Below are positions 10,668-22,763 of a stretch of DNA of 64,000 bases, one piece after another (within the stretch, counting starts at the first letter, position 1; every line of letters begins with the position of its first letter). A program made the translations under genes and the position numbers. The notes beneath the pieces are model-generated. The model ran no database searches. It was not told where the DNA came from and was given only the letters and a program-made list of their open reading frames with translations. The DNA is from Plantago ovata (Eukaryota; Streptophyta; Magnoliopsida; Lamiales; Plantaginaceae): NCBI GenBank assembly GCA_028274465.1, contig CM051457.1, forward strand, positions 110,483,982 through 110,547,981, written 5' to 3'.

Positions 10668-11494
10668 GAGAGGAAGCTAACATGGAACATATCAAAGTAT
10701 AATAAACTCCATACAAGGAACCAATGCATAATAAAGTTAGTAGTAAATACTCCTAAAATATTGAATAATTCACATTATTCGTACTTTTGTTATGAAAGTG
10801 GAAAAATAAAAAAAATAAAAAAATCAACATATATGTAGAACATTTTAATTTTATACTAAAATGTTCGTAATTCCAACCACTAAGCACTAAATGATTTGAT
10901 AATCATCATTGTACATATAAAAGTAGCAATAAATTTCAAATTTCTATAGTTACATTCGGCTTTTTGTTTTTAAGCAGCAAATTTTTATTGATATATAATT
11001 GGAACAAGCCTCCAGAGGCATTGACCACAACCACAAGAAATTACAACCATACTAATCTGGCAACATAACTCAACACCAAAGCAAACTTAGCCAACAAAAT
11101 TATCAATGAGCTTGAGAACAACAGTGGTTCCATCCTTCATTCCTTCATATCTCATCAAGATCAAGATCACTAGTCCAAGCCACATAAGCCAACCAATGCA
11201 ACCTGAAAACCAAAATATCACAACCGACCAAGCCAACAATTCCTCAAATTCAAGTTCCATTACCCTATATGTACTCCCCAAGCAATCTTTTCATAGTCAA
11301 TAGTTTTCAAGTTTAATGATAAATTACTTTTAATAATTATAATGGTAAAATATTTATTAAAATTATATTATGAAACTGTTTATTTTAAATTTTCAGTATG
11401 TAATTTTGTTAAATATTTTACCATTATAATTTAAAATTATTAATAGTTGAAATCCAAAATTATTAACTTTAAATAGTCAAAACGGTGCAACTAT
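10668..11494. other. Intergenic, AT-rich
   Basis: No gene recognised. At 11310-11455 there are inverted motifs (ATAATGGTAAAATATTT and AAATATTTTACCATTATA) like those in the core of local Stowaway-type elements, so this is probably a decayed MITE. Confidence 0.35.
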
Positions 11495-12389
11495 TTAAAG
11501 TAATATAATAAGCCGGTTGATTTACCCAATTGATTGACCTACCAATCAATTTTAATCTGTTGATCTTGCTTATCCAATTTCAATGTGGTGCGTACATGTG
11601 TCATTAGTTAATTAAAAAATGTAGGGTTCGAATCCCGTTGGCGCGGTTTTTCTCCATTATTTTTATTATTATTTTTATTGAAGATGTTTGGTTCGAATCT
11701 TGTTTACGTGATTTTTCTCTACTATTTGTATTATCATTATTTTAGTTGAAGGTGTTGGGTTCGAATCTTATTGGCGTAATTTTTTTCTTTTTTATTTATT
11801 GTCTTCTTAAATTTTTATTTTTTAACATAAAGTTGTATGACGTATTATACTTAATTTTAAAATAACCATGACATGTTCTTATAAAAAATGACATACTTCC
11901 TCCGTCCAATAATAAATGTAACACTTGATTTTGTTGACTTTTTCGATGGTCATTTTGACCTTAAATTATTCTTAAATCATACGATAAAAATAACTAAAAC
12001 ATCATATTATGAAACTAGAATGTTTATATGTAGCACTTGACAATATATTCAACTGATGAAGAATATCAATTAACATGCGAAAAAGATGCATTGCAGATTT
12101 TGAAGTTGAATGTTTCTAAAGTCGATCGAGAGATGTATCTGATGGTTCTTAACTAATCGGAAGAATACTTTCGTATGTCTAATATAGTTCAATTCAAAAC
12201 TATTAATTGCATAACTACAAAAACTATATACATTTATATCACACAATTTATATTAAGTTTAATTACTCAATTAGTTATTTTTTATCAAGTTTGAAGTCAT
12301 TATGTGAAGATTATATATTCAATCCATTTATTTTAATATATCATTTAATAAAACAATAATGTGTTACAAGATTACGCTTCGGTTCCTAT
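11495..12389 (+). mobile_element. Helitron-like non-autonomous element, copy 1
   Basis: About 895 bp matching, in inverted orientation, the segment 51591-52504. Shared landmarks are TTAAAGTAATATAATAAG at the 5' side, three spaced GGTTCGAATC motifs (11630-11770) and a CTTCCTCCGTCCAATAATAA block. The 3' end reads ATTACGCTTCGGTTCCTATT. Compared with copy 2 it has lost the terminal hairpin and ends CTAT instead of CTAG. No Rep/helicase coding sequence is present. The 5' boundary is where similarity between the copies stops; a canonical TC start is not evident. Confidence 0.65.
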
Positions 12390-13011
12390 TATATTATAGG
12401 GAAGTAAAACCAAGCAATGAGTGTAATTGGGCTGATTGACTACATCTCGTGTATAAGGGCTACGGTTCAGCAAATCCATTCTATATGGGCGTCACTAGTT
12501 TGAAGGCCGTGAAGAATGAAGAGCAATTGATACATGGGCTGCCAAAATAACCGTATTGAGTTTTTAAAGATAAATCAAGTAAATATGACTCGAAATTTTC
12601 ATACCCAAACCAAAAGTTTTGATTTTGTTACAGAAACAATTATTATTAAAATGTTGACGATGGAGTTACATGAGTTACTTACAATCTTTATTAGCAATTC
12701 ATCGTAATGAGTTACATTTTGTACCTAGATAGTAGCTTATAAATACCACACTCCATGTACATGGTAGAAGGTACTTTGATAATGAAAATGATACTCTTCC
12801 ACTACTCTCTTCTCTTCTTCCTCTTTTGCATTTTATTTCAACAACTTTTGAGATATGTTTTGAATTATGGAAAGATTCAGTTGTTTGAGCTGATATTTTG
12901 AACTCGAGATCGTTATGTTCTTCGATAGTTTGTTGTAAAGATTCGGTTGCTTTAAGATTTCTCAAAATATCTCGTATTGATTTCAAATAAAAAATTTGCA
13001 AAATTTTACTA
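12390..13011. other. Intergenic, no feature recognised
   Basis: AT-rich. A 113-codon minus-strand frame (13040-12699) has no recognisable domain and overlaps a MITE terminus, so I do not treat it as a gene. Confidence 0.35.
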
Positions 13012-13253
13012 CTTCCTCTGAAAACTTTAAAGAACTCCATTTGATTTTGTTGATTTTTTTATGTCTGGTTTGATCTCAAATTAATCATGATTCATTATGA
13101 GAAAATAATTATAAAAAATATAAGAAGTACTTACTCTTATAATATAATTTTTAAAATTATTTTTTCACAATGAATTATGATAAATTTGAGGTCAAACCGA
13201 ATATTGAAAAAGTTAACAAACCAAATTGGGTTGTTTAAAATTTCCGGAGGAAG
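13012..13253. mobile_element. Stowaway-like MITE
   Basis: A 242-bp element with inverted ends (CTTCCTCTGAAAACTTTAAA at left; the right end is its near complement, finishing CGGAGGAAG), flanked by TA on both sides. The arms are long and largely complementary. Confidence 0.8.
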
Positions 13254-13917
13254 TAAGAAAAAGTCTATTATGCTTTAATCTCCGTAGGATTTAATCTCAC
13301 TATTATGATTTAGTTTCCGTAGGATTTAATCTCAGTACGTTTATGATTTACGTATAGAAATATATTCGAATTAGGGTAGTGGCAACCCTCTGGTCGATTT
13401 TCTATCATAAACGTGGCTTTGATTAGTGTTACGTAATGCTGGAAATTAGTATGTGTTTAATATTGCATGTATGCTTGAAGTTTCTACGTAAGTGTTCATA
13501 TAATTGCCTTCGATAACTTGTGTCTTAAAATGGTTCGTCATGTGCATTGATGTGTTATGTCTACAAACGGTGTGAAAACCTACGCTTGTGTCTTAAAATG
13601 GTTCGTCATGTGCATTGATGAGACGTGTCTACAAACTGTGTGAAAACCTACGCCCGATCTTACTAACATATGAGATGCCTTAACTGATGATCCTACAAAC
13701 TACTACCAACCATTTTTCTCTATTTGAAGTCAAGTTTACTGTTTAATATTAATTTATTAGGACTAAATTAAGTGACTACTGAGTTAAATCCTTAGAGACC
13801 GACACTCGGAGTAACTTATCACTACGCTTATTGCTTTGTGTAGTCTTGACTTGGTTTTGGTTTTGAGCAAATATTAATTTTGATTCATTACGCATCAAAT
13901 ATCGAGAGAAATTCGCC
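13254..13917. repeat. Intergenic with a 68-bp tandem duplication
   Basis: Positions 13517-13584 and 13585-13652 are head-to-tail copies of the same 68 bp starting CTTGTGTCTTAAAATGGTTC, with about four differences. A partial duplication around CCGTAGGATTTAATCTCA occurs at 13283 and 13318. No coding signal. Confidence 0.8.
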
Positions 13918-14450
13918 ATGAGTCCCTCATCAGGGACTACTGGAGAACACCCAAAATATCCTGCCAGGATATTTCGACGAAGATTTCGAATGCGGAAGCA
14001 TGTTTTTTAGAGGCTCGTGCAGCTGCGGGTAGTGATGAATTCTTCCAAGAAAGACGTGATGCGACAAGCCTACAAGGCATTTTAGCCTTACAAAAATGTA
14101 CCGTAGCCATATGCGCATGTTAGCACACGAAACTGCATCGGATTGTGTCGAAGAGTATATACGCCTAAGTGAATCTACAACTCTAACGTCCCGTAAGAAG
14201 TTCACCGAGGTTATAATTGTCAATTTTGGTAATCACTAGCTATTTGAGGAGGCCTAGTCCAGCGGATCTAGAAAGGCTACTTCACGTTGGAAATCAACGT
14301 GGATTTCCAGACATGATTGAAAATATTGATTCTATGCATTGGGAACAGAAGAATTACCCAAGTGCTTGGAAAGGACAATACCAAGGGCAATCTGGAAAGG
14401 CAACAATTGTCTTAGAAGTTGTTGCCTCACAAGACATGTGAATTTGGAAT
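13918..14450 (+). pseudogene. PIF/Harbinger transposase relic (plant ALP1/HARBI-like)
   Basis: Across shifted frames the plus strand reads like a plant Harbinger-type DDE transposase. YPARIFRRRFRMRKHVF comes first (with a stop after it), then a decayed helical part (residues like TSLQGILALQKC and DCVEEYIRLSES in other frames). The open stretch from 14217 follows: YLRRPSPADLERLLHVGNQR, GFPDMIENIDSMHWEQKNYP, SAWKGQYQGQSGKATIVLEV and VASQDM. Frameshifts and stops show it is dead. The match stops at 14450, exactly where a CACTA element begins. No clear continuation is visible after 19396, so the 3' half may have been lost before or after the insertion. Confidence 0.8.
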
Positions 14451-14866
14451 CACTACAAGAAATGACATCTGTTGTGAAAATTTCTTGCTGAGGAAAATCA
14501 ATTTCTTCACTATAAGAGGTTTATTGTGATGAAATAGAATTTTCTCACTGTATAGCAACTCTTGTGAGGAATTCTTCTTTCATCACCGTAAAGTACATAA
14601 ATTGTGTCAAAAATATTTTTCCTCACAAGACCTTAAACTTTCCTCTCAAAATATAATGAGCCGTGAGAAATGTGATTGTCACAATTCATAACTCGAGATA
14701 AATTGCTAGAAAAGTGAAATGTTTAGAAAAGAACTAAAATAATATTGGATTGAAATTCGATGAAGAAAAAATAAGATAGAAATAACAAAGTCTAAGATAA
14801 ATAAAATAAATTAAAATTCAATAAAAGAATGTTGCCAAGGGGATCAAACAAAATAAAAGTTCCTTG

Positions 14867-14935
14867 GAAGTTGCCAGGAGTCGAACCTGAGCCAATTTGA
14901 ATATTGGCCAAGTACCAATACAGTAGACCACAAGG
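14867..14935 (-). other. tRNA-like sequence inside the CACTA element
   Basis: On the minus strand a stretch of about 70 bases has GGTCTACTGTATTGG near the 5' side and a perfect B-box-like GGTTCGACTCC near the 3' side. The order and spacing resemble a tRNA gene. I could not build a convincing cloverleaf, so it is more likely tRNA-derived than a working tRNA gene. Confidence 0.35.
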
Positions 14936-15539
14936 AGTATATTTACATTATTTGACCTTCTTTTTATTAGTAAAAAGCTCAAAGTCGGCCAGTAGTCCAT
15001 CAGGCTCGCTACTCAGCCCATCTTGTGGTCCATTTGACTGGGCCAGAAGGCCCAAAATTTTTATGGTTCGTTTTGGGATTTTGGGCTCAATGCCAAAATC
15101 TCGCTCAAATACACATATCTTCAATTAAGAAATTTAATCCAATTTAAATCAATTAATGATATCTTAAAAAATTAAACTTACATAATAAATTCTATTAATA
15201 TAATTAGTAATAATTATAATATAAATATTTGTATAATAAATTTACTATTAATCTAATTAATATTTAATTTATTACATTATTCATTTGTAGAAATATTACC
15301 TTACTTGTGAACCATAGAGCCTTATGTACTATCAACAATCCAACTAAGGGCACGACAAACGCCAAGACAATTTATCAGATAATATTAATACATAAGGAAC
15401 GTCCGCGAGGAATTTGGTGATTTGGTCCTTTCAACCACTACTCAAATAATTAGTTTGTGGCCATGTGTTCATCACGGATAACCAAGTTATTCACATCAGT
15501 GAAAACTAGTACATCCTCTAAAGGATAGGATGCAGACCA

Positions 15540-15960
15540 CATGTGTAACAACCTGACCCTTTCTCAATGGGCCAAGAGGTTACTCTTGGGTGACTGCACA
15601 CATCTTGATGGTATGATAGTTCCCGTTCTGTACTTGAGCCCTTACGATTTTTCTTTTAGTATCATCTAAAAGTCCTCATACTATTGATGTGGTCTACACA
15701 TATACACCCTTCATCTATTTGTGCATGTCACCCTTTCGCATGGGCCATACTAATTTTCTTTGTATTGTTCAATTTTATCGGATGTCCCTTCCGCAATGGG
15801 CCGAGAGGTTACTCATGGTTGACCACACACGTATCGATTGTATGATATTGTTCGCTTTGAGCCTGATCTCTAAAAGTTTTACTTTTTGTATCACAGAAAA
15901 GGCTCCATACTATTAAGCGTAGTAGTCTACACATATACACACCTTAATCCCTTTTACTGT
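15540..15960. repeat. Duplicated LTR-like segments inside the CACTA element
   Basis: Two diverged direct copies begin near 15544 and 15780. They share AATGGGCC-AGAGGTTACTC, a GACCACACAC-like tract, ACTATT and CTACACATATACAC. The style recalls TRIM LTRs that begin TGTAAC and contain GAGGTTACTC, but no primer-binding site was found. Confidence 0.45.
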
Positions 15961-17445
15961 TAAGTGGTGTGGGATATATGATACTACAACATGCAGTCTC
16001 TAATGCATCATTGGTATTCCATATCCTAGTGATTAAGTATAGATGATATTTACATTAGTAGCGCTATGGGCATATTTTAACATCATCAATTATAATAATG
16101 ACGATTAACATGCACAATACTTTCAAATCCGAAACAAGTTACCCTCTCTTGGTTAATGTTGACCCGTGCTTTCATAATATTAGTTTACACTATGTTATAA
16201 AACCTGGATGTTGACCCGCGTCCAACGTCATTTCTTTATGGTTCAGCGTGATAATATGTTAGATGGAGTAGAGAAAATTAATATAATAAAATAAACGCTA
16301 AACATTACTGAGACGGAAAGATAAATTTTTATTTTGGTTTTGAATTTAATGATATTTAATTGGAACGGTTTTCAAAAATACTAGTAAAAAATAAAGAAAA
16401 CAAATTGATGAAACATAGTTGGATTTAAGCGAGTAGCGAAATAAAATGAGGGAAACTTCCCGGTTGATGAAAAATTTGTTCCCACCAAATATAATCCAAG
16501 GAACAACAAATAAATACACTCTTCTAATTTAAAAATAAATTAAAAATCAAATTCATATATCCATTCCTAAAAGGCCGAAGTCTAATCCCTCCATCCCTGG
16601 CCATCTCTTCTACGCTCCTTGGTACATCTAATCTCAATCATCTGTGTATCAATTTTACCTGTTTGAATTGATTTGGAATTTCGTTTCTGTTTCGGTTACC
16701 TTACCGATTCTGTTTTGTGTAACGTTGTACGTTGTTCATTGAGATGTGCACCTTGCTTGATCCGGTTTTGATTTTGAACTAATGTGTTATTGGCTTCGAT
16801 TTTGCCTGTTCACTGAGCATTGTTTAATTATTAGTTTCTGACTGTGTGTTAATGTAAATGCAAATTGATAATTACCAGTTGTAAGCGTTCGTGTGGTCTC
16901 ATTTTGTTTATTGGGTAGATAATTACAATTTTCTCTTATATAGTGTTACTGTGTTCTTATATAAATAGTGGTGTGTGCTGTTTCTGTGTGGGCATTGTAA
17001 GAATCTGACTCCTGAAACTGTTCTAATACACCGACTATGTACTCTGAAGGTGCTGCAATCTCTGGTCCTGAAACTGTTCACACTAGTAACAAAATGCCCA
17101 TGGAATGGATTGCCTTTTGAACCGTCTGTCACTTAAGATTTTTCCTTACCAATAAACACAACACTAGTTTCACATTTCAACATTAAACTGATGTGATAAA
17201 CAGTTATAACTTGTTTATCTGTGTGAACTTGACACTTTCTCGTCGTGGAAGCATAAAGCAACTATGACAGTCTGACCTTTTTTCTCTATCTTTACCCTAA
17301 CTCCTGATTTTATCCATGTGCCAACTGCCATGTAGCAGAGTCATAAACATTATCAAAGACACTACCAAATGTAGTATTTATGGTTTGTTGGTATATACAT
17401 TCATCTATCATCTGTTATAACATCAATAAAATATGATACCCTAGG

Positions 17446-18930
17446 AATACAACTGGAACGCCACGCAGGCCTTTCAGACTCTATTGATTTATGTAAGGAA
17501 CGTTGTCAACAATCCTGATGAGGGGAAGTTCAGGTTGATCCGAATTACCAACCCAACATTTCCAGGTTAGTAGCTTTCCTAGTGTAACACGCAGATAAGA
17601 GAGTGGACTACGTATATTATGTTGATCATCTATCTATTATATCGCATACGCAGGATTGCTGCAAGAAACCGTTTACCCTGTAATTTTTGTAACTCCTTTG
17701 TTTCCTACAGGAAAGAGTTGGTAAATTTGAGGAAGGTGTTAAGTTTCTGGAACTTTGCGGTTTCGAGAAAGTCGGGGAAGGTAGGTTCTTGTTCCTTCCA
17801 AGAGAGAAAGTAGTTTCTTGTTCCTTCCAGCATTCCTTCAATTTTATTGGCCTCTTGCCTCTAATTATTTGTGGCTCTCTACTGCAGGGTGTTAGTACAA
17901 TTCCATCCGTGGCTTTTTGGGTTTCATGGTGCTCTGGTGGTCAACTACCTTTGGTCACTAATATGATAATCTATCTACATTCAGGTTGTTTTGGATGGTT
18001 ACAGTGTGAATTTTCATCTTTCATGTGATATGTTTTCCTCAGTTGTGTGACTTATTCATACAAATTGAAAATGGGCTCGTGATGGGGGCTCTCTTTGATA
18101 TCCCGTCTCTGACCAGAGTTCTTGTTCACTAACAATGCAGGTGTCCTTACTGGCCGTGACCACTCTAGATGTGATTAAGAATAGATTGATTGTCCAGGTA
18201 ACATAGATCGAACCAGACTTTCAGTTTCAGCTGTTCATTTTGTAGATGCAGAGATAATCATGCTAAGAATTTGGGAACTACCTGCTATGATTCGACACTA
18301 TTAGAATGCATGTTATTTCTGTCTAAAGTTTGAAACAAGTAATTTAAAGTTATGAGAGTTACCTGTTCTTGCATCAAGTCTATGCATGTGTGCTGTATAT
18401 TTATATTTATATTGTTAGTTTGGTTTCTTAAGTTAAATTATTTAGTCTCAGACTGATTAAGATAATTAATGGAATAATTCTGTTAGCTGAGGACGCTCTA
18501 TAGCATAAATGCACCAAGATACTTTAGAAAATTACTCAAGAGCCTTCCAAATTCTGCATAGGGCACTTCTTCCACTAATCTATTCAGCTAAATAGAGAAA
18601 CTATTGAATTTTGTGTGTTTAGGCATCATTTCATTCCAGTAAGTACGATATTGCCTTTGTTACAGGGTTTGGATTTCACTTTTCCTGCTTTTAGCTTTTA
18701 TAAAGGTCTTACCTGTGTATAGGTTTGGAGTTCATAACGTGTTGCTACTTGCTGCTTTGTGGCATATCAGTGCAGGTATGTTGAAATCTCTATCTATATT
18801 GTTAATTTCAGCATCTATTCAGCTACATGATCCTTATTTCCTTCATGTTTCCACTTGATCTTATTAATTAGTGTAGGTCAATTTTTATGCAGAAGAGCTA
18901 TGAAGAAACCTGAGACGCGGAAGCCACCTT
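17446..18930 (+). pseudogene. Captured gene fragments with PUB-domain exons
   Basis: One exon-like block (about 17446-17563) reads [20 protein letters not shown] and [18 protein letters not shown] second (about 17711-17812) reads ERVGKFEEGVKFLELCGFEK and VGEGRFLFLPREKV. Together they match the PUB domain that binds the p97/CDC48 C-terminus in UBXN6/PUX-type and PNGase proteins. The obvious splice sites (CCAG|GTTAG and CTACAG|GAAAG) join the blocks out of frame and give a stop, so the fragment is broken. Further exon-like pieces with good splice sites follow: 18142-18198 (VSLLAVTTLDVIKNRLIVQ), about 18666-18705 (GLDFTFPAFSFYK) and about 18722-18775. I cannot assign these to a family, and they may come from another gene. 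The 16.5-17.4 kb part resembles a 5' leader with an intron. Confidence 0.65.
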
Positions 18931-19396
18931 GATGCTAAAGAAGCAATGATGCTACAGATTTGGAAAACACATGGATACCTCTTACTAGTAGTTTATTTTA
19001 GTTTGTATATATTTTAGTAGTTTATTTCAATTTGGATGTTTCTACGTAGTAGTTTATTTTGGTTTAGATATTTTTAGTGTATACATGTACAAAACGGTGG
19101 AATTGTCAGACTAATGTCATTTATATAATTGCAATGGAACACTTTCAGATTATATTTATTTTGTGGTGTCACTTACAAATATAAAACAAAAATAAAAACA
19201 GAAAACCATAAATACGATCTTACAATATGGATAAAATGAAATTTAATGGAAAAAGAAAAACTACATTCTTGTTACCAATTATTTCTCACAATAATGTAGT
19301 TATTGTGAAGAAATAAGCATTTGGTGAAGAAAGTATTTCTTAACAGGATGGATATAATGTGACGGAGAATTGTATATGCATATTCTTGTAGTGAAT

Positions 19397-22000
19397 GAAA
19401 ACTTAAAATCCTAACATATGCTCAAGTCTTAATTAATTTATTATATACTCTATTGATTAATTTATGCTCAAGGCTGCTTCACATATGATAAATTAATTTA
19501 TCATACCGGAGCTCGCTTCCCGTATTTTGTTGAGGGGGCTCAGGTTGAAATCCGAATCACATAAGTCAAAAATAGATTGGAACAAAAGGTGAAAAAGCCC
19601 CAAAATGGACTCCAAATAAGGAGATAAATGAGAGCATTTTTGAAGCAAGAAACAAGATAGAATAGTTGTCGTCCTCTCCCTCAGCAGCAAAAGACAGAGA
19701 AAAGAAGGACCGAAACAAAAACAAAGGGCCAAAAAAGGCTCCGGAAAAAGAATCGATTCCAAACCACAATGATAGCAGAGATAGCCGAGGAAAAAAAGAA
19801 AAACCCTTCTCAAAATCAAAAGAATGCTTTTTTTTAAATCCCCTTTTCTTTCTTTTATTCGCCACTAAAGTGGGGTCATCAGACTCACTGCATAGCTAAG
19901 TCAAATCATGTATCTTCCTCTACTCGTGATTGGTTTGTATCCTAGCGGAGTCCATCAACTTTCGTTTTCTTGCTAAGTACCCTATACTTGCAACGAAAGT
20001 TATTCTACTCCGTTAGCCTTGATTTCTACTCCGTTTTCTTGCTAAGTACCCTATAATTGTTGGGTCAATTCGTCACCCCCTAACTCTTGGATTCTCGCTC
20101 GTGGGTTAGACATACTAGATGACGGAGGTGATTAAGGTTTTGATATGGCCATAACGGGTGGGAGGTTCAAGCATGATTTTACGCTTCTCTTAATATTGGT
20201 TGCGTTCTTGGTTTGGGTAGTTTATGGTACTTATGTGCATTACTTATGCACTTGAATCTTATTGTATTCTATATTTATTCTATTATATATAATTTTGCTG
20301 ATTCCAAAAAATAAATTAATTAAGACTTCAGCATTTAATTATTGACTTCTGCAAATGTAGCACAAGTTTCTCGGAGTAATCATCTCATCTCCAAAGACTT
20401 TAAAAAAAGAAGAAAAAAAAAAAGAAAAGGAGAAGAACTTGTGGATGAGTGCGACATTGTTCGGGTCGTTTATTACGATACTTGAAATCAAACGTACCGG
20501 CAAAAGTCCCATTCAAGATTCTTGGTAGTAGTAAAAAAGGACTTAAATTAATGCAGAGAATATATACTACTATATGTTAACTTATTCTGCAGTCGTCAAT
20601 CTCACACCAATCTATCACAATGCGCATAACACAATCATCACTCTCTATCGTCGTCGAACCTTTACCATAGCAATCTCCTTGGCACATACCACCCTCTGAA
20701 CAGACGACAGTACTCCAAGTGATACGTCTATATTCACAATAAGAGTGGAATACGATGGCACCACAATCAAAGACCTCGAAAGTGGCATCGCCTCACCACT
20801 ACTTAGTTGTACTGCATCCTCTTCATTATTCCTCTTGAACAATGCAATCCGATAGTGTTCTTTGTGATAGCACGTTGGGTAGTCAAACATGCCATACTCA
20901 GTAATAAGGCTCTCACAAACCACCACCTTCCTCCTCTCATGAATATAATTAGATGATGATTCTCCAGTACCATATTGATCTGGTAAGGTTTTGGTTAGAT
21001 TTTGGTTCAATGTTTGGGTTTCGAATTTACCGTAAGGTTTTGGGTATATGCTTCAATGATGCTCGGGTTTGGGTGATTGTACGTACAAGGTATTGGTTAG
21101 GTTTGGATCATGAGAACCTGTGTTGATCTCGCTCGTCATTGTATTTGTTCCCGAGCATTACTTATGCTCTGTTTTTTACATAATACAAATATTTTTAGCC
21201 TGTAAAAATCATTTTGTGAAATTTTGTTGTCTGTCTTGTCATTCTAGCACAATACTACGGATTTGTCTAGGTGATTGCCAGATTGGGAAAAATAGCATAA
21301 TCTAAACTGTGTATAATTAAAATTGTTTTGAGCAATGTCTTAATATATTTTTGTGTTTTGGGCTACGGATGCAAAGCAATCGGTAAGATTAGGTGCTTTT
21401 AATCCAATGAGTAAGTGGATACACTTGGTTTGGAATAGCTTGATTCTCTAAAAAAAATTGTGCCTATGTGAAAGTTACTGTAAAACAAAATACTTTTTTT
21501 TAATAATCGAACTATTACAACTTCATAAGTAGTATTACAAAGCTAGTAATAACAACGATTGTAGTTGCAAAATATGTGAGATGGAGAGTGTGACTACGCT
21601 AAAAAGGTTCGGGAGGCTTTGTTCTTTTGGTTAGATATCAAAGTTGATTTGGGGTCGCCGGTGCAAGACTTTTTTGAGAATTTCAAGAGGAGTACGACTT
21701 TGGAAGTAAGAAAATCTTGGAACGTTTTGTGGTTTGGAACGTTTGGTGATTATGGAAAGCGAGAAATGATTTCATTTTCAAAGGTAATGAGTGGCCTACT
21801 TGGGAAGTTTTGGAAAAAGTAAAAATGGAGGGTTGGTTGTGGTTGAGACTACGTATACGTCTTAACTTTTCAGAATTCATCTTTATAATTTACGTGATGA
21901 ATGAATTGAAAACATATATGACAGCATCCCTATAATAATCTCATTAAAAAAAAAAAGAACAGTAGTGCATATATGTTTTATAATTAATCAGACGTTTCGT
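19397..22000. other. Intergenic; weak minus-strand ORF at 20645-21010
   Basis: The 19493-19900 tract is purine/pyrimidine-skewed and yields low-complexity frames. A 121-codon minus-strand frame (21010-20645) contains KVVVCESLITEYGMFDYP and SRSLIVVPSYSTLIVNIDVS. It looks protein-like, but I recognise no family with confidence. It has no clear neighbour exons and may be a remnant. Confidence 0.35.
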
Positions 22001-22009
22001 GTATATGAT

Positions 22010-22206
22010 AAGGTGTCCGGAGAGGTCGGAGGTACGAACCTCGACGAAGTCATGAGGTGGTATAGGCATAATTGAAGTTATAAAGTGATAAAGAAGTAGT
22101 GTAGGAATATGAGTGACATAAAATGGAATAGACATAATTGAAGTTATAATAAGGGGTAAATGAGCATCGTACAAGTAGGAGGAGTACGGTAGATTTGCCG
22201 TTAAAA

Positions 22207-22253
<47 letters not shown>

Positions 22254-22261
22254 TAATAATA

Positions 22262-22335
<74 letters not shown>

Positions 22336-22360
22336 TACTACTATTACTATTATTATGTGA
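22010..22360. repeat. SINE-like segment ending in ATT/AAT microsatellite
   Basis: The region starting near 22010 has a tRNA B-box-like GGTACGAACCTCG and AGGTGGTATAG motifs reminiscent of the SINE copies at 28642 and 58529. It runs into (AAAT)n, (AAT)n and (ATT)n from about 22206 to 22356. The long poly-Asn/Tyr frame that crosses it on the minus strand is a by-product of the microsatellite. Confidence 0.5.
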
Positions 22361-22415
22361 CTGATCAATTGACCTCGATCTTATCTGATTAGGTCGTTTT
22401 ATCAAAATTACACTA

Positions 22416-22648
22416 ACTCCCTCCGTTCCAAACCAATCTTCGTAAGTTAACTTTTTTTTGAACATTGACCGTAAATTATTCTTACATTACACAATAAAGA
22501 ATATAATAAAATTATATTATAAAAGAAAACGAAGTATATTTTTCTAATATAACTCTATTATATATTAATCATGTGTAATATAACAGTAATTTACAATCAA
22601 AGTTCAAAGAAAAAATCAGTTTAGGAAGATTGGTTCGAAACGGAGAAA
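22416..22648. mobile_element. Stowaway-like MITE
   Basis: The left end, CTCCCTCCGTTCCAAACCAA, pairs with the right end, GGAAGATTGGTTCGAAACGG, followed by AGAAATA. TA dinucleotides lie at both outer sides. It sits just downstream of SPL8 (minus strand). Confidence 0.7.
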
Positions 22649-22763
22649 TATAAAATTAACCGAAACACCTACTTTATTTTAGTACTAAAGAACTAGTTCC
22701 GCAATTCAATTTACCACAATTAGGCAATAGCTCTTTCATTTTTCATGGTGCAATGAAATGTAA

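Larger units (their letters stand above)
14451..19393. mobile_element. CACTA (En/Spm) element carrying gene fragments
   Basis: The left end starts CACTACAAGAAATGACATC and the right end finishes ATTCTTGTAGTG, giving an inverted terminus of CACTACAAGAA. AAT stands on both sides (14448-14450 and 19394-19396), the 3-bp duplication expected for CACTA elements. Subterminal zones (14470-14700 and 19270-19380) are rich in repeated TTCTCAC/CCTCACAA and complementary motifs. Length is 4,943 bp. No transposase (TNPA/TNPD) was recognised. The interior instead holds intron-bearing, host-like exons (17450-18920). It sits directly in a Harbinger transposase relic. Confidence 0.9.

Noticed and set aside
14217..14441. 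A functional small transposase-like gene
   Set aside because: It is the only open part of a frameshifted Harbinger transposase and is cut off by a CACTA insertion.
14867..14935. A functional tRNA gene
   Set aside because: A- and B-box-like motifs are present but I could not form a consistent acceptor stem or anticodon arm.
19493..19899. Phe/Leu-rich and Lys-rich ORFs on opposite strands
   Set aside because: Low-complexity purine/pyrimidine skew gives long open frames on both strands; there is no splice or domain evidence.
21944..22465. 173-codon minus-strand ORF with long Asn and Tyr runs
   Set aside because: The runs are translations of an AAT/ATT microsatellite; there is no protein-like sequence outside it.
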